Of a DNA stretch of 64,000 nt, positions 13,869 to 37,152 are shown in pieces (the first letter of the stretch is position 1; every line of letters begins with the position of its first letter). Position numbers and translations under genes: made by a program. The stretch comes from Ulva prolifera (lineage: Eukaryota; Chlorophyta; Ulvophyceae; Ulvales; Ulvaceae), in assembly GCA_023078555.1 (NCBI GenBank), contig CM041200.1, positions 9,668,356 through 9,732,355 on the forward strand, read 5' to 3'. The notes beneath the pieces are model-generated. The model had not been told where the DNA came from. It was given only the letters and a program-made list of their open reading frames with translations, and did not search any database.

Positions 13869-16800
13869 CTACCCGATTGTGCCTCTGGCAAGGCGCATGG
13901 CCACCTTGAGCGCCGCCGACGTGTCACACTCCAACATGTTTGCGATGCGAGCAAGAACCTCCCCAGCCACCATCGCAGACATTTCGCCCCCCTGCACGTC
14001 ACCACTGTTCATCATGCCGACAAACTTCATCCGGAGTTGATGGGGCCTGGACCACACACATGCCTATGCGCTCACATACGCTGGCGTACAGATGACCCGA
14101 GGTACAATGCACAAGCTCCACATCGATGCTACCGGGCCGCCAATGGAAGTATCCTTTCATGGACTCAAAGGTAAGGGCACGAGCGCAGTGCAATGTTACC
14201 ATGAAAACTACGCCGTATCTCAAAAGAATTCCTGCTTCATGCGGCACCTGTAGAAATGCATCTAGTACTACTCCGCACAATATATGAACGTGTATGTGAA
14301 CGACCTAATTCAATGATGAGGACTCGGGTCGCAGCATGGCGAAGCACCGACACAACCTGCATAGCATCGCAACAAAACACGCTCGAGCGAAAGTATTGTC
14401 CACCATCTTCGCAAACCTTCTGAACGGCCACACACACATGACGGGGGATATGTCACCTGAATCGTCCGTTCAGACAACTCTGTAGCAGCTAGAACACACC
14501 TGTGCAAACCCAAGAAGGTGTGGCATGCCAACTCCTCCGCCGCCAGAGTCAAGCGGGCCGGTGTCACACCCAGTGGAGGCAGCCGGACTGCCACCCATGA
14601 TCTCCCGCAGCCACTGCTTCAGCAGCCTACATGCCTTCGGTTGCAAGGCACAGAAAGCAATCGCTCGCATTGCGTCGCTCACCACCGCTACTCCCTGCGC
14701 CTCCACGCTCCCTCCACTGTGCCGTGACATCGGGGACACGCCTGAATGGTGCATGCCTCCAACCGAGCCGTTGGCGCGGGGTGGTCCCTGTAACCCCACA
14801 GTGCCATTCGCCGGGTGAGCGTCTGCTTCGAGATCGAGACACGCGGCCAGAGTGTCCAGCGCCGCCGCGGTGCTCTCGGGGGGATCCTGTAGCAGCCGGG
14901 CCAGCGGTGCAAGCACATTGGCCACCTCCTCGGCCACCTCCGCTGAACTCGGTGGCAGCCGTGCACCTATTCCGCTCCCGCGTCCGTCGCGTGATGATGC
15001 GGCCGGCGCCTCCACGGATCCCACGCCGCCGCGGCCGTTTGCCGGGGTGGTGGTGGACGGCGCCAATGCGGTGGACACCGCTGCAGAGAGCCGCAGTGCA
15101 GCGGCACGTATGTGGCCTGCGGCGGCGCAGCAGAAGGGGAGGTCGCGGGATACAGTCCAAGGGGCTGTGCAGATGTGCGTCTCAACGCGCCGGGCAGACG
15201 CCGCGGCCACGGGCAGTGCTGACACTGGCCTTGCGGACTGATGGACACACCACATTGCCAGGACGAGTGCAAACAGAGCTACTGGATGTTCATCCGTCGA
15301 GGCGTGGGGGGTTGGCACATGTGCCTGCATGTGCGCCAGTGCATCGGGCAGCCGCGCAGGGGCGCTTGCACAGGGGTGCGGCGCCTGCAGGTGCCGCTCC
15401 TGTGCGGGTGGCTCTCCCGTGCCGTGGCGTGGTGCCTGTGGCACGCTCTGAGCGATGGGGGCTGCAGCACCAGCAGAACTGGCCTGCCCTGTGCCGAAGG
15501 GATGCCAGGAGCCACCTTGGCCACTAGGCTGTACGTCAAACGCCTCGAGAGGAGGATCGGGAGGATCCTGATCCACTTGGGCGGCGGGGTGCTGCGGCTG
15601 GGCAGGCGCTGCGGGGGCGGCAGCCATCAGCGGGCTTGTGTCCGGCTGCGCTGCGTGCTTTGGCACGGACGGTGCTGCGCCGGCCGGGGGTGGAAGTTGC
15701 GGAGGCGTCAGCTTGAGGGTGGGGGGCGTCGACGAAGAGGGCTGCTGCGCGATGGCGGCAGCAAGGTTGGGTGGCGAGATGCTGTGCGCCTGCACGCGCA
15801 CGGCTGGTCGGCGAACAGTTCGCCGGCATGGCTGCGGCAGACCTGACATGCTTTTCGCCACATGCTGGGTGTGCAGTTGTGAACGATGCAGCATGAACAG
15901 TACGCACAAGGCACACGTAATAGGCATCTGCAAGGCAGGTCGCAGACCACACCCGTCGTCCACAGCCAAGTGGCTTGAACGGTGCCACCCATAGTGATAC
16001 AGCATGGTGCAGCGCTGGAGCTCACAGCCAGGGGCGGGCAAATACAAGGTATGGGCGGACCCGCAGCGACGCGCAGAGGGACAGCACATGACCAGAGCCC
16101 AACTCCACAAACGCGCTACAGCACACGTCATCCCAGCAGCACCCCGCCATCACAGAGAGTGCCATGACAGCACCGCACCATGACGCACTTCCAGGACCGG
16201 AGGACCCACTGCACGCATCGGTGAAAGCGGAACATGGCAGTCTACACGAGAGACACTGCATCTCCAAGGTAGTTCCAACAAGGTTACATGGAGGCGATTC
16301 TGGTGTGGATACTCAAGCGGGACCGACTGGATGCACCAGGACAGCCAGCAGGGAGCACACCAGCGTCAACTGTTCATCACAGGCACCGACCTCCCGGTCG
16401 CCCACATCCCTTTCGGCCGCCCCGCAACTGCCTGCTGCGCCACCAGCAGCCACCCCATCACCGCGTGAGGGTCCGCCATGCGGCGAGGCGCTGTGATGGG
16501 GGGTTGAGCGGGCGGAGGCGCGGCGGGTGCGGACGCTCCCCGGCTGCCGCGCCACGGTTCGCCCCCGGCTCTTCCCACCGCCGCCATGCGCGTTAGGAAG
16601 TGCCACGCTGGCCGCAGCAGGGTCACCTGCGCTTGGCGTGCCGGTTACGGACCGCTTGCGCCGCGGGAGGTCCTGCGCCGGCGCCTCCGCCGTCTGCGCA
16701 GGGCTCACACGCTGTGGAGGACTCCGCCCTGTCCCTTGGTCTGCCTCAGCCGCAGCTGCCCCGCCAGCATCACTCCTCCGCAGGGGGCCCAAGCGGCCAC

Positions 16801-19800
16801 GTCGCGGAAGTGACTGCAGCGACAGCTCTTCCTGAGGTGGGGACATCGGCGTGTCTGCTGCCGCAGCCTCTTCGGCTCCCACGTGGTCACTCCCCCGGCC
16901 GCGAGAGCGGCCACGCCTCGGTCGCGAAGTCTCCTTTTCTGCCGCACAGCCTGCCCCGCCATCCGGCGCCACCGCGTCGCCCGGGGGATTGCGGCGGATG
17001 GTGTCGCCTGATGCACGGGCCAGGCCCCGCGGCGGGGGCCGCGCCGGTGTCGCGCCGGCGGCGAGTTCTGCAGACGTCCTCGCGCGAGGAGCTGGTTCTC
17101 CCATGGACGCAGAGCGGCCGCGCCGGGGCAGCGCCTGCAGAGACAGCTCGGCAGGCGATGCAGCGGCAGGACCAGCATCAGCTCGCGTGGACGGCGCCGG
17201 CGCGGGGTGGGCATCGGCCGGGGCAGCGGCGCTGGGGGCGGCGTCTTTGGGTGCAGCCGCCGCCGGTGTGGCCGGGACTGCATGAGGTCCTGGCGATGGC
17301 GAGACCGCGGGAGTCGGGTTGTTGGTGGAGGGCATGTGCAGGCGCGTGGACATGCGCAAGCTCTTCTGCCGTGTCACCGCCGAGGCAAGCTGCGCCGGCG
17401 CCGGGTCGGCCGGCAGCTGTGGCGTACAGGCTTCCTGCGCTTTCGGGGTTGTGCTGTCATCTGACGCATACCCTGCAGAGCGCGCCAAGCGAAACACTGA
17501 GACGGACGGAGAAAAACAGGTTCTGCGTGGTAGCTTCAAGCGCGTAACTCTCGCTGGCACATGGCAGCAAGATGCGCATGTCGTTTGGACACGGCTAGAC
17601 AATTTCACACATCATTTGGTGAAGATGAAGGGCGGGTGATAAAGAGCCAGGTTACCGTCAACATGTACATGCGGCCGCAAGGAAGCTCTGCCCAATCATC
17701 AGGCAGCTCGATGCACAAGACCAACACATGCATTTGCGTCCAACATGCGAAATGCAAACCGTGCATTCATCCTGTTGTATACATGCAATACAACCTCACA
17801 TGCATCAGGAGCAGTCACGCACCGTTGTTTCCGGCGAGGAGGTTGAGGCCTTCCACCGCGTCCCCCGTGTGCGCGCGGGAGGGGCCCCCCGGCGACCGTT
17901 CAGCCGGCACCACCAGCGCCCGCGCCTGCCTGATGGCATCGAGCGCATACGCCTGCCGCTGCCCCCGCGTCACGCGCGGGCCGGCCCCGGTGACAGGCGG
18001 GCCTGCCCCGGTGAGGTCGGCGGGCGGTGTGTACCAAGCCCGCATGCGGTACGCGGCGTCTGCGTCCTCCATGGTGGCTGCGCCACGCAGCGAGCGGAGC
18101 CGCCGCACCACGGGTCTCTGGAAACAGCCCGGGAAGTCCGTGAGGAGGCCGAGTTTGCACCAATCCTTGATTCTTTGGTGCGTGTGGGGGTAGTGCAGGG
18201 GCGGCGCCGGCACTGGTGGGGCCGCGGCGGAGGCCGGAGGCGCATTGGCCGGCGCGACGGGGGTGAAGGCGGCGGTGACGGCGGCGACGGCCGCGGCACC
18301 GCCTGTGGACGCTCGCCGCTGCACGGACGGCCTCCTGCCGCGGCGCGACGCCTGCCATGGCATGCATGACTTGGCCGCTGCAGCCGCCTTCGCATTTCCG
18401 CGGGGCGCTCGGGATGGCGTCGCCGCCCCTGCCTCGTCCACACAGCTCGGCGCTGCCCCTAGGTCGGCTGGAGCCGCGGCAGGAGCGCCCTTGGCAGACG
18501 GGGCCGCCGCGGCTGCGCCAGTGGCCACGGGTTGAGTTGCCGACGCACCCAACGGAACGCCGCGGCTTGGCTGAGGCTGCGGCGGGTTCTGCGGGTCAGA
18601 GGCATTGTCACCGGACTGTGTCTCCGGGACGACGCTGCCAAGCGGTGACAGAGTCTGAGACTCCTTCCCCGCCGCGGCCCCGCCTGCGGCAGCCGTGTCG
18701 TTCGCCGCAGCCGTCGCCGCCGTCGCCGCGTCGGTCGTCTTCTCGACGGCGGCAGCCTTGCCGGCTGTCTGTGGCTGCGGCGCTCCGGCCACGTCCCCGG
18801 CGACCTTGGGCTGGCTGCAGATCTCCGTGCCCACGGCCTCGCTCGCAGGGGTCTCGTTGACAGTCGCCTCGTTCACCGTTCCCTCGCCTGTGAGGCCGGT
18901 GATGGTAGACAGCGTGGCAGCGGTGGAGCCCTCGAGGAGGCGCCGGATGCGGGGGCTGAGGCCGGTGCAGGTGTCTATGAAGGCCGCGAGGCGGCCCATG
19001 TCAGCGGTGAAGGCGGGGAAGGTGGCCATGAGGGCCACGCCCTCGGCGTACAGCAGGCCTCGCTTCAGCTTCTTGCGCACACAACGCAGCCGCTGCTGGC
19101 CGAGTAGCTGGCACAGGTGCTCCTTGAACTGCATTAGGCGCAGCGTTCGTGTGCGCCATGCGGGCCACTGGGCTGGGGACAGTCACACGCCCAGAGACAC
19201 GCACTGTCAGGACACATTTCACACATAGCGGCATGTAAATATCCTCGAATCAATGCAGAGAAGGACACGTATCAAACACTCACGTCATGGCTGACCCCAC
19301 AGGGGCCCCGATGCATGCTGTGCACCAGTGTGTGGAACCCTTCAAACCAGAATTAGGACTAAGAATTTGAAAGCAGTCAATGTAATCGGGCGCGGCGACC
19401 AAACGATGCTGCGTACATATGCAGTCAGATGACACATCAGTGTTGTTCAAAACGTACGGCAGCGGCGGTGCCGCAGCAGGGAAGCAGGCGCAGGGCGCTG
19501 GCGGCGCACCGCTCCAAGACGCTTAAGCTCGGCCTTGATGACTGGCGTGACGACTGGCTTCATCGTGGCTGCAGCGTCGTCGGAGACGCGGAGGCGCTGC
19601 AGGGCGGCGGAGCGGGCGCTGCGGGTGCTCACCTCCTCCCACTGCATCGTCCGCAGTGCCTCGTGCAACGCGGCGCAGATGACAGCTGCTGCTGGGGGTT
19701 CATCGGGCAGAAGTGGCGCCACTTTTGCTTCCTGCAGATTGGACAACATGGGCTGCTAAGGACGAAAATGAGCAACTGATGCCCGGGCTATCTGAAGACA

Positions 19801-22800
19801 TCAGCAATGGAGCACACAAGGGGACACTGGTACAGTACGGCAAAGCAGGGCAGAGCCCCGACCTATCGTCGGTGCGGGGCATCGGCCACATCAACGGCGA
19901 AGCGGCGCGGCGGCGGATGGAGCAGTTGATGTCAAACCAACTGCGGTCTGGGAATGGTGCCAGCGGAGGAGTGTTGCTCTGCGCAACATCATTTGCAGGC
20001 TACATGATAGCACGCCTCCGCACTCACAAGAAAAGGCCACCAGCCTTGATGTGAGGTAAAGCTGCGCGCTATTGTGCACCAGCCCAACTCTGAGCTACGG
20101 AACTGTGCACAACCTCTGGCCTGAGAATGCATGTTCCATAGCATGCTGAACAACAACCCCACGGCCGGGCGATGATCATGTGTGGCTCGGTGAAAGATGG
20201 AGAAATAGATAGCACCGCAGCCACAGCACAGCAGCACAGCACGACCATGCCATACATATTTTGCACGCAAGGCTCCACACGTTCTGAACCATGGATGGAT
20301 GCCGGTAAGATTGTGCAGAATTCGGAGCGGGCGGCGGCGCACCTGCTTGGCAGCCAGCAGCGCCTTCATCACCTCCTCCGCCAGAGCGGCACTCTCGTCG
20401 AGTTGCTTCTGCGTCAGCTGTGCAGCCTCTGCTCCTGCGGCGGGCTCGTGGTTCATCGCAGGCGCTGTGGACTTCCCCGCCGCATCGGATACCGCATGGC
20501 CCACCGACGGCCGCCCTCGGCTCGTTGCCCTACTCTCAGGGATCGGCGCCACAGGGTCTGCTGCTTCCACAGGTTCTGCTGCTTCCCTTCCTGCTGCCAC
20601 ATTTGCATCAGCGGCCGCGGCCCGCGTATCAGGCTTGCTGTCATCAGCAGCCACCGTTCCGGCGTGTGCGGCACAAGCGGAGGCGGCAGCCTGCGCTGTG
20701 CCTTTTGCGGGGGGCGCGTCATCACCACGCGCACATTTGCCGGCGCTGCCGCGCTGGTGGGCATTGTAGGCTGGCTGGGTTCCTTTGACAGGCGTCTTTG
20801 CAACGGCGGCAGCACCTGCACTCGCGGCGTGTGCATGCATGCGGGGTATGCATGTTACATGCTCTGCGCTCTTCAATCAAGCGTGCCCTTCGTCGGCATA
20901 TTCGGGACTCGTGTATACATGCATGTGCACATGCAGAGGTTGAATTCAGCGTGGCTCCTTTGAACGCGGGCGGTCCTGGGCATGCACTGATCGCATGCAT
21001 GGTTAGAAACGTTCACGCGACGGATGAGCAACACGTTCATGCAAAAGCAGCACAGCACGAGCATGCATCAACATGCATGCACAGAAGTAGTACAGTGCGC
21101 ATAAACCAGAACCGTGCCGCTGCAATAAATTCCGGGAACACACCCTGTGACTGCCGGGCAGCTGCAGCTGAGCTGGACTTCCTGCGCCAGCCGGCCCCTG
21201 TGGAGGCTCCCGCCGGCCGCGGCTGTGGCAGCGGCGGCACGCGCGGTGTGGCTCCCTTCGCCTGCAGCAACCAGCACCGCGCAGCTGAGACGGCCCCACA
21301 CCTCTTCACCGGGCCACGCCCACTGGCCAAACTCCGCGGTGGGGTACAGAGAACAACGCACTTATCACTGTGTCAGCATGGCGCATTCCAGGGCCGTGGA
21401 TATCGACCCGAACATCAGCAAAACAGCGCATCAGAACGCCACAAAGATACACACGAAGAGTCTCTGCCTACTGAATCCTGCGGCGGTATTTTGCCACGAC
21501 ATTAACCACTCCTGGAGGCCCGCCGGCACAACGTGTTGCAGCAGCAGCAGCGGCACAGCAGGGGCAGCCTGGGAGGCGCGGCAGAGGCAGCCCCAACAGA
21601 ACAGAAGCTGCAATGTAGCAGGGGCAACGGCACCAGCACCGCATCTGCGACACGGCACAGACCATCGCTGCTGGACAGCCAGCCGCAGCCGCCGAAACAT
21701 GGGCAGTGGCACATGCTGAGACTAGGAGAGGGGAACAGCGGCGCACCGCGGTAGCCTGAGACCCGAACTCCTCTCCGCCTTCGTCCGACTCATCCGAGAC
21801 AAGCTGCACATACACCTTACTTGTTGATTTACCTACATTCTTCGCTTGCATGCCGCGGCCGCTCTTGGCCGGCGTTCCTGCTGCATCTGCGTCCCCTTCT
21901 GCGGCTTCAGGGGTACCATTCCTCAGCCCGTCCTGCTGCGGCTCCGTGTCGGGAGCGGGGGGTTCTGCGGAGTCGGCGGTCAGCCTGTTGAGGATGTCCT
22001 GCAGGCTGCGCCCCTTGGATGGGTGGATAACCGATGGACCAGATGCATCGGCACCGGCCGCTCCTGCATCGCACTGTGCATGTGACCATATAGCACTGAC
22101 AGCATCTCTCTGCCACACATGCACACAGGCGAGTGGCGCCCTGAGACCCCTGATGATGCCGATCGGAGTCTGGTACCATGACGCAGGTTCCAGCAACATG
22201 ACACTTTGGCATGACGAATCAGACACCTACGGGGTCAGGAGCGCGGTGTCTGCACATCTAAGCTGCATCCAGAAAGGCCAACGTACATCTGCTTACATGT
22301 GTCACAAGCAGTAACCACGGCAGGTCAGAGAAATGCTGCCATGTGGGTGACTGCCACACCTGCGGGCTTGTCGCTGTCGGCCCGTGCGTTTGCTGCCGGT
22401 GCGGCCAGCGGCGCCGATCTGGCGCATTGTGCAGCTCCTGCACCTACGCTGTCACGTGGCTGAGTCAACTCCTGCGACCGCAGCCACTTCTTACGTGCCG
22501 GGCTGTCGGCGACCTCCGAGACAGCCCGCTGCGGCGGATTCTCAGCGTGTGCCGGCGGCTGCGGCGGACTCACGTCAGCCCGCTTCCGCTTCTTCTTCAG
22601 CTTCTCCACGGCCACATCGGCACCTTTTTCCCCGAATGCTACTGCTGCGCTCTTCCTCGAAACTATCTCTCCCGCCCCGCTTGGAGCTGGCTTACCCCCC
22701 TTCCGACGACTCAGTGCTGCGGCGGATGCACCATGGCCACCGTCACTGATTTCAGCCTCGGCAGCAGCATGGTTGGCCGTGCATTCGCCATGGTCCTCTT

Positions 22801-23504
22801 CTGCAGCATGCACCAGCGGGTTGTCGGCCTGGGTGGCCAAGGCCTGTGCCAGGCATGAGATGTCTGCATCTGCAATACACGGGCTACTTGCTGCTGCGTC
22901 GTTGCCATCGACTTCCGTGCTCTTCTTTTTCTTCTTCTTCTTCTTTTTGACCTTGTTTGCTTCAGGCGAAATCTTTGGAGATGCAGCGAGGTGGTCTGCA
23001 TTTGTGGACACTCTCGCAGGTCTGTGCATACTGCTTCACAGTCAGAGACGGCGAACGTACAATGCAGAATTTCTCGGAGCACCTGACTCGTTTCAACAAG
23101 CCTTGTCGTGAAGAATTGTGTCCAACAAGAAGTCCAGTCCAGATATGGACTCGTAGCAGACACATGCCAGCACAACCAGACAGATTCTGACAGCATATCA
23201 TTGTTTCAATGTGCATACATGAACAAAGTCACATACCCACATGCTTTTCGCCTTTTCTTGCCTTCTTATCTTTCTTCTTTGTCTTGTTCGTGCCTTCAAT
23301 CACTTCTGTCATACTCGCTTCAGACACGGAGCAAGAATCGATAGCACAGTCGCTAGATTGGGAGTTATGACTGCCAGCACGAGCTGCAGCAGCTACGCTT
23401 TGTTGCAATTCTGGTGAGCAGTCCAAGGCTGGGGCTGATTGCCCCGCACCGCCTCCTCGAGGCCTGAGTGGTCGCAACTGCACGAATCGCGGCATCTGAG
23501 ACAT
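13869..23504 (-). CDS. Gene B: large uncharacterised lysine- and alanine-rich protein
   Basis: Exons joined by phase: 23504-23237 (start MSQMPRFVQL), 22995-22360, 22063-21747, 21261-21144, 20815-20343, 19731-19510, 19128-17823, 17472-16361, about 15868-14482, and a last exon of about 14057-13869 whose junction is unresolved. Total is about 2,000 residues. The N-terminus has lysine runs (KKKDKKARK, a run of nine K, KKKRKR) typical of nuclear proteins. Next come acidic and Ala-rich linkers, a helical region (IKAELKRLGA, then FKEHLCQLLGQQ), and the module shared with gene A: LLTDFPGCFQR, RLRSLRG, RAWYTP, RVTRGQRQA. Behind it lies a basic, Ser/Pro-rich part in which SLQALPRRGR and SLQSLPRRGR repeat, with a third weaker copy (DLPRRKR). 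The C-terminus has helices like armadillo repeats (EEVANVLAPLARLL; KACRLLKQWLREI). I do not recognise the family. Nuclear location is inferred from the basic runs only. The same-phase intron behind the module supports common ancestry with gene A. Confidence 0.65.
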
Positions 23505-25003
23505 GCAGTGAACACCATGATGCCAGTGGGTGATGAAGTATTCATATGATGGCGAGGCAGCAACGCACCGGCCAGAGCGGAGATCTGGCGAGACTCGGCA
23601 ACGCTTGGGCGACAAGGTCGTCCAGGCCAACGAAAGATTGCTGAGGTTGAATAATGCTGATTTTTAGCCTGACGATCTGATGTCGACTGCAGTGCTGGAA
23701 CGGGCGATCACGATCACTGGGACTTCATGCCACGCCTAGCAGGCGAGAGCGATTGATCTGGCTGCCATCACTACGCAATCAGCAGCGATGTCGTCAGCAG
23801 CGACAAAAATGATTAGCTTGCGTTATTAATCTCTCATGCACCACTATGATCCAAGCCAACGGGTGGGCGCTTCCGCGAGTGATTCCCAATTCGCGCGGAA
23901 GACCAGAAAATATGCACGCGTCCACTGCACGCCGATGACCGTGGATATCTTAACCAAGTGACGAGGTAAGGAGTCCAGTCGTGACAAAGCAGTTCCGGAA
24001 AAGCTTCGTGTATGCCCCGTCCGCTCGGCTACTGTGGCTACCGCGGTACACCGTCATCAATACAAACCTGTATGTTCACACGCGCTGCACAGTGTGCAAC
24101 CCTAAGGACAGCGGAACATGTAGCGGATGGCTTAGAGGTCCTGACATGATCTCTTTAGACCGGGCGACAGCTGGTTGATTGAAAATGTTACACCTGCGAC
24201 CTCGAGCCTGGGGGAGCAGCTGCAGTGTAGCAGCCAGCTGGCTCCTCACAATGCAGAGTATCCCACAGCAAAACAAGTCTCATTCTACGCCGAAAATACA
24301 AGACTGCATGGGCAGTATGGCCAGTCTTGCAAGAATTGGGACTGGCAAACCACTGGATATTGCTGCTAGAGTGTTGCACTGTTGATCCAGAAGCACAGGT
24401 CTCAGTAGGTGTCTGTGCCAGTGAAACTGCTGAGTTCCAAATGTTTGCCCGTCTTAGCACCAGCTTCTGTAGTTCGACAACATTCCCTGCTTTACGCGGC
24501 CTGGCTATTTACGGGGTACAGTACATTCACATCCAGATACAACGTGTGGATTAACAGCATCTAACAACACGATCGGTGGCTGGTGGTCGACTGCTTGTCG
24601 AATGCTAGTCGAGGAGCCATATAGCACAAGATACACTGTCGCTGTTATTGGCAGCCACTCATCGCAATCGGACATCGCAGCCTCTCTAGGTTGTCGATCA
24701 CAGCGAATTGATCATCTCATCATGATCCGTGGATGACCACACTTCCGTCAGCCCCCATGGACAGATAGCGTGCTCTGTGAACACGCTAACAGCATCAGGC
24801 CGCCTATGCTCATGCTGCCTCACCCACATTCAATCATTCACAGCATTCTGACGCGCCGAGACGTCGGGCATCTCCATAGTTCGTAAAAATTGCATCTCAT
24901 GTGAGTCGCTCCTTGCCCCCACAGCCACAAAAAAACCCATTGCACGCCTGTAGCAGGCGAGTATCTCGTGAGGGGCAGCCCGGGGAACTTCCCCCGACAT
25001 GTG
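23505..25003. other. Intergenic region, gene B 5' side and polymerase I 3' side
   Basis: About 1.5 kb between the start of gene B and the stop of the polymerase I gene, both on the minus strand. It should hold the gene B promoter and the polymerase I 3' untranslated region. Short frames at 24000-24550 are not supported by splice phase or composition. I see no repeat or RNA gene in it. Confidence 0.5.
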
Positions 25004-36542
<11,539 letters not shown>

Positions 36543-37152
36543 TATTAGGTGACGATGGTAGACCCTCTAGGGGGGTTGCATCAGTGCAAGCATAACGCCA
36601 CAGTGTGTACGAAGGACGGCTGCAAACTCGTTCGCATTAGATCGCGTGGGATGACCCAGGCCGTGCTGCCAGCTACTTCGAAAGAATCTTCAATGGAGAA
36701 TTTTGCATGCCCCTCTCACGGTCTGGTGTGGGCTTTCGGATGAATATTCGTGGCTTTGGTGGCGTCGGAACGGATGCCTAGCATGCAGCTGGCCAGCTCC
36801 ACACAGTGATCATGATCACTCTCAGCGTTAATAGCCTTTACATAGTCTGTCAAGATCATAGTGGACCTGACCTGCACTGTGACAGTGGTCATTTTGCCCA
36901 CCCGCAGCTTCATCATGCCGTTGAACGTGCTACAGCGACCGGCCGGGCCTGTCGCGCGACATGTACAGCTGGCAATGCACCAAAGCCACGACAAAGTTCA
37001 GGACACCCTCGGAACAGCTGTGCCCGGTAAGCAGCGACGCGAGGCATTGGTGGGGTGAGCACAGCTTGGTGTTCGTTGCTCGTTCACAGCGCCATTAGGC
37101 TGTCTTGGAGACACTGAGATCCGTTCACCTCCATGTCACGGCAGCAGTGTCC
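36543..37152. promoter_or_regulatory. Bidirectional intergenic region between NRPA1 and SET gene
   Basis: About 610 bases separate the divergent start codons of the polymerase I subunit (minus, ATG at 36542) and the SET-domain gene (plus, ATG at 37153), so promoters of both are expected here. No clear TATA box is visible. Two open stretches complicate this: plus-strand 36555-36743 with several cysteines, and 36850-37030, open on both strands, which ends in a good donor (CCCG then GTAAGC). The latter may be a 5' exon of the SET gene. I leave both uncalled. Confidence 0.5.

Noticed and set aside
14631-15527. 298-codon plus frame opposite gene B
   Set aside because: Arg-rich shadow of the GC-rich minus-strand exon; no splice support.
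16600-17547. 315-codon plus frame opposite gene B
   Set aside because: Antisense shadow of exon 8 of gene B, with composition mirroring the Ala/Pro-rich minus frame.
36555-36743. 62-codon plus frame with several cysteines
   Set aside because: Its ATG would lie 12 bases from the divergent polymerase I start codon, leaving no room for leaders; no family signature.
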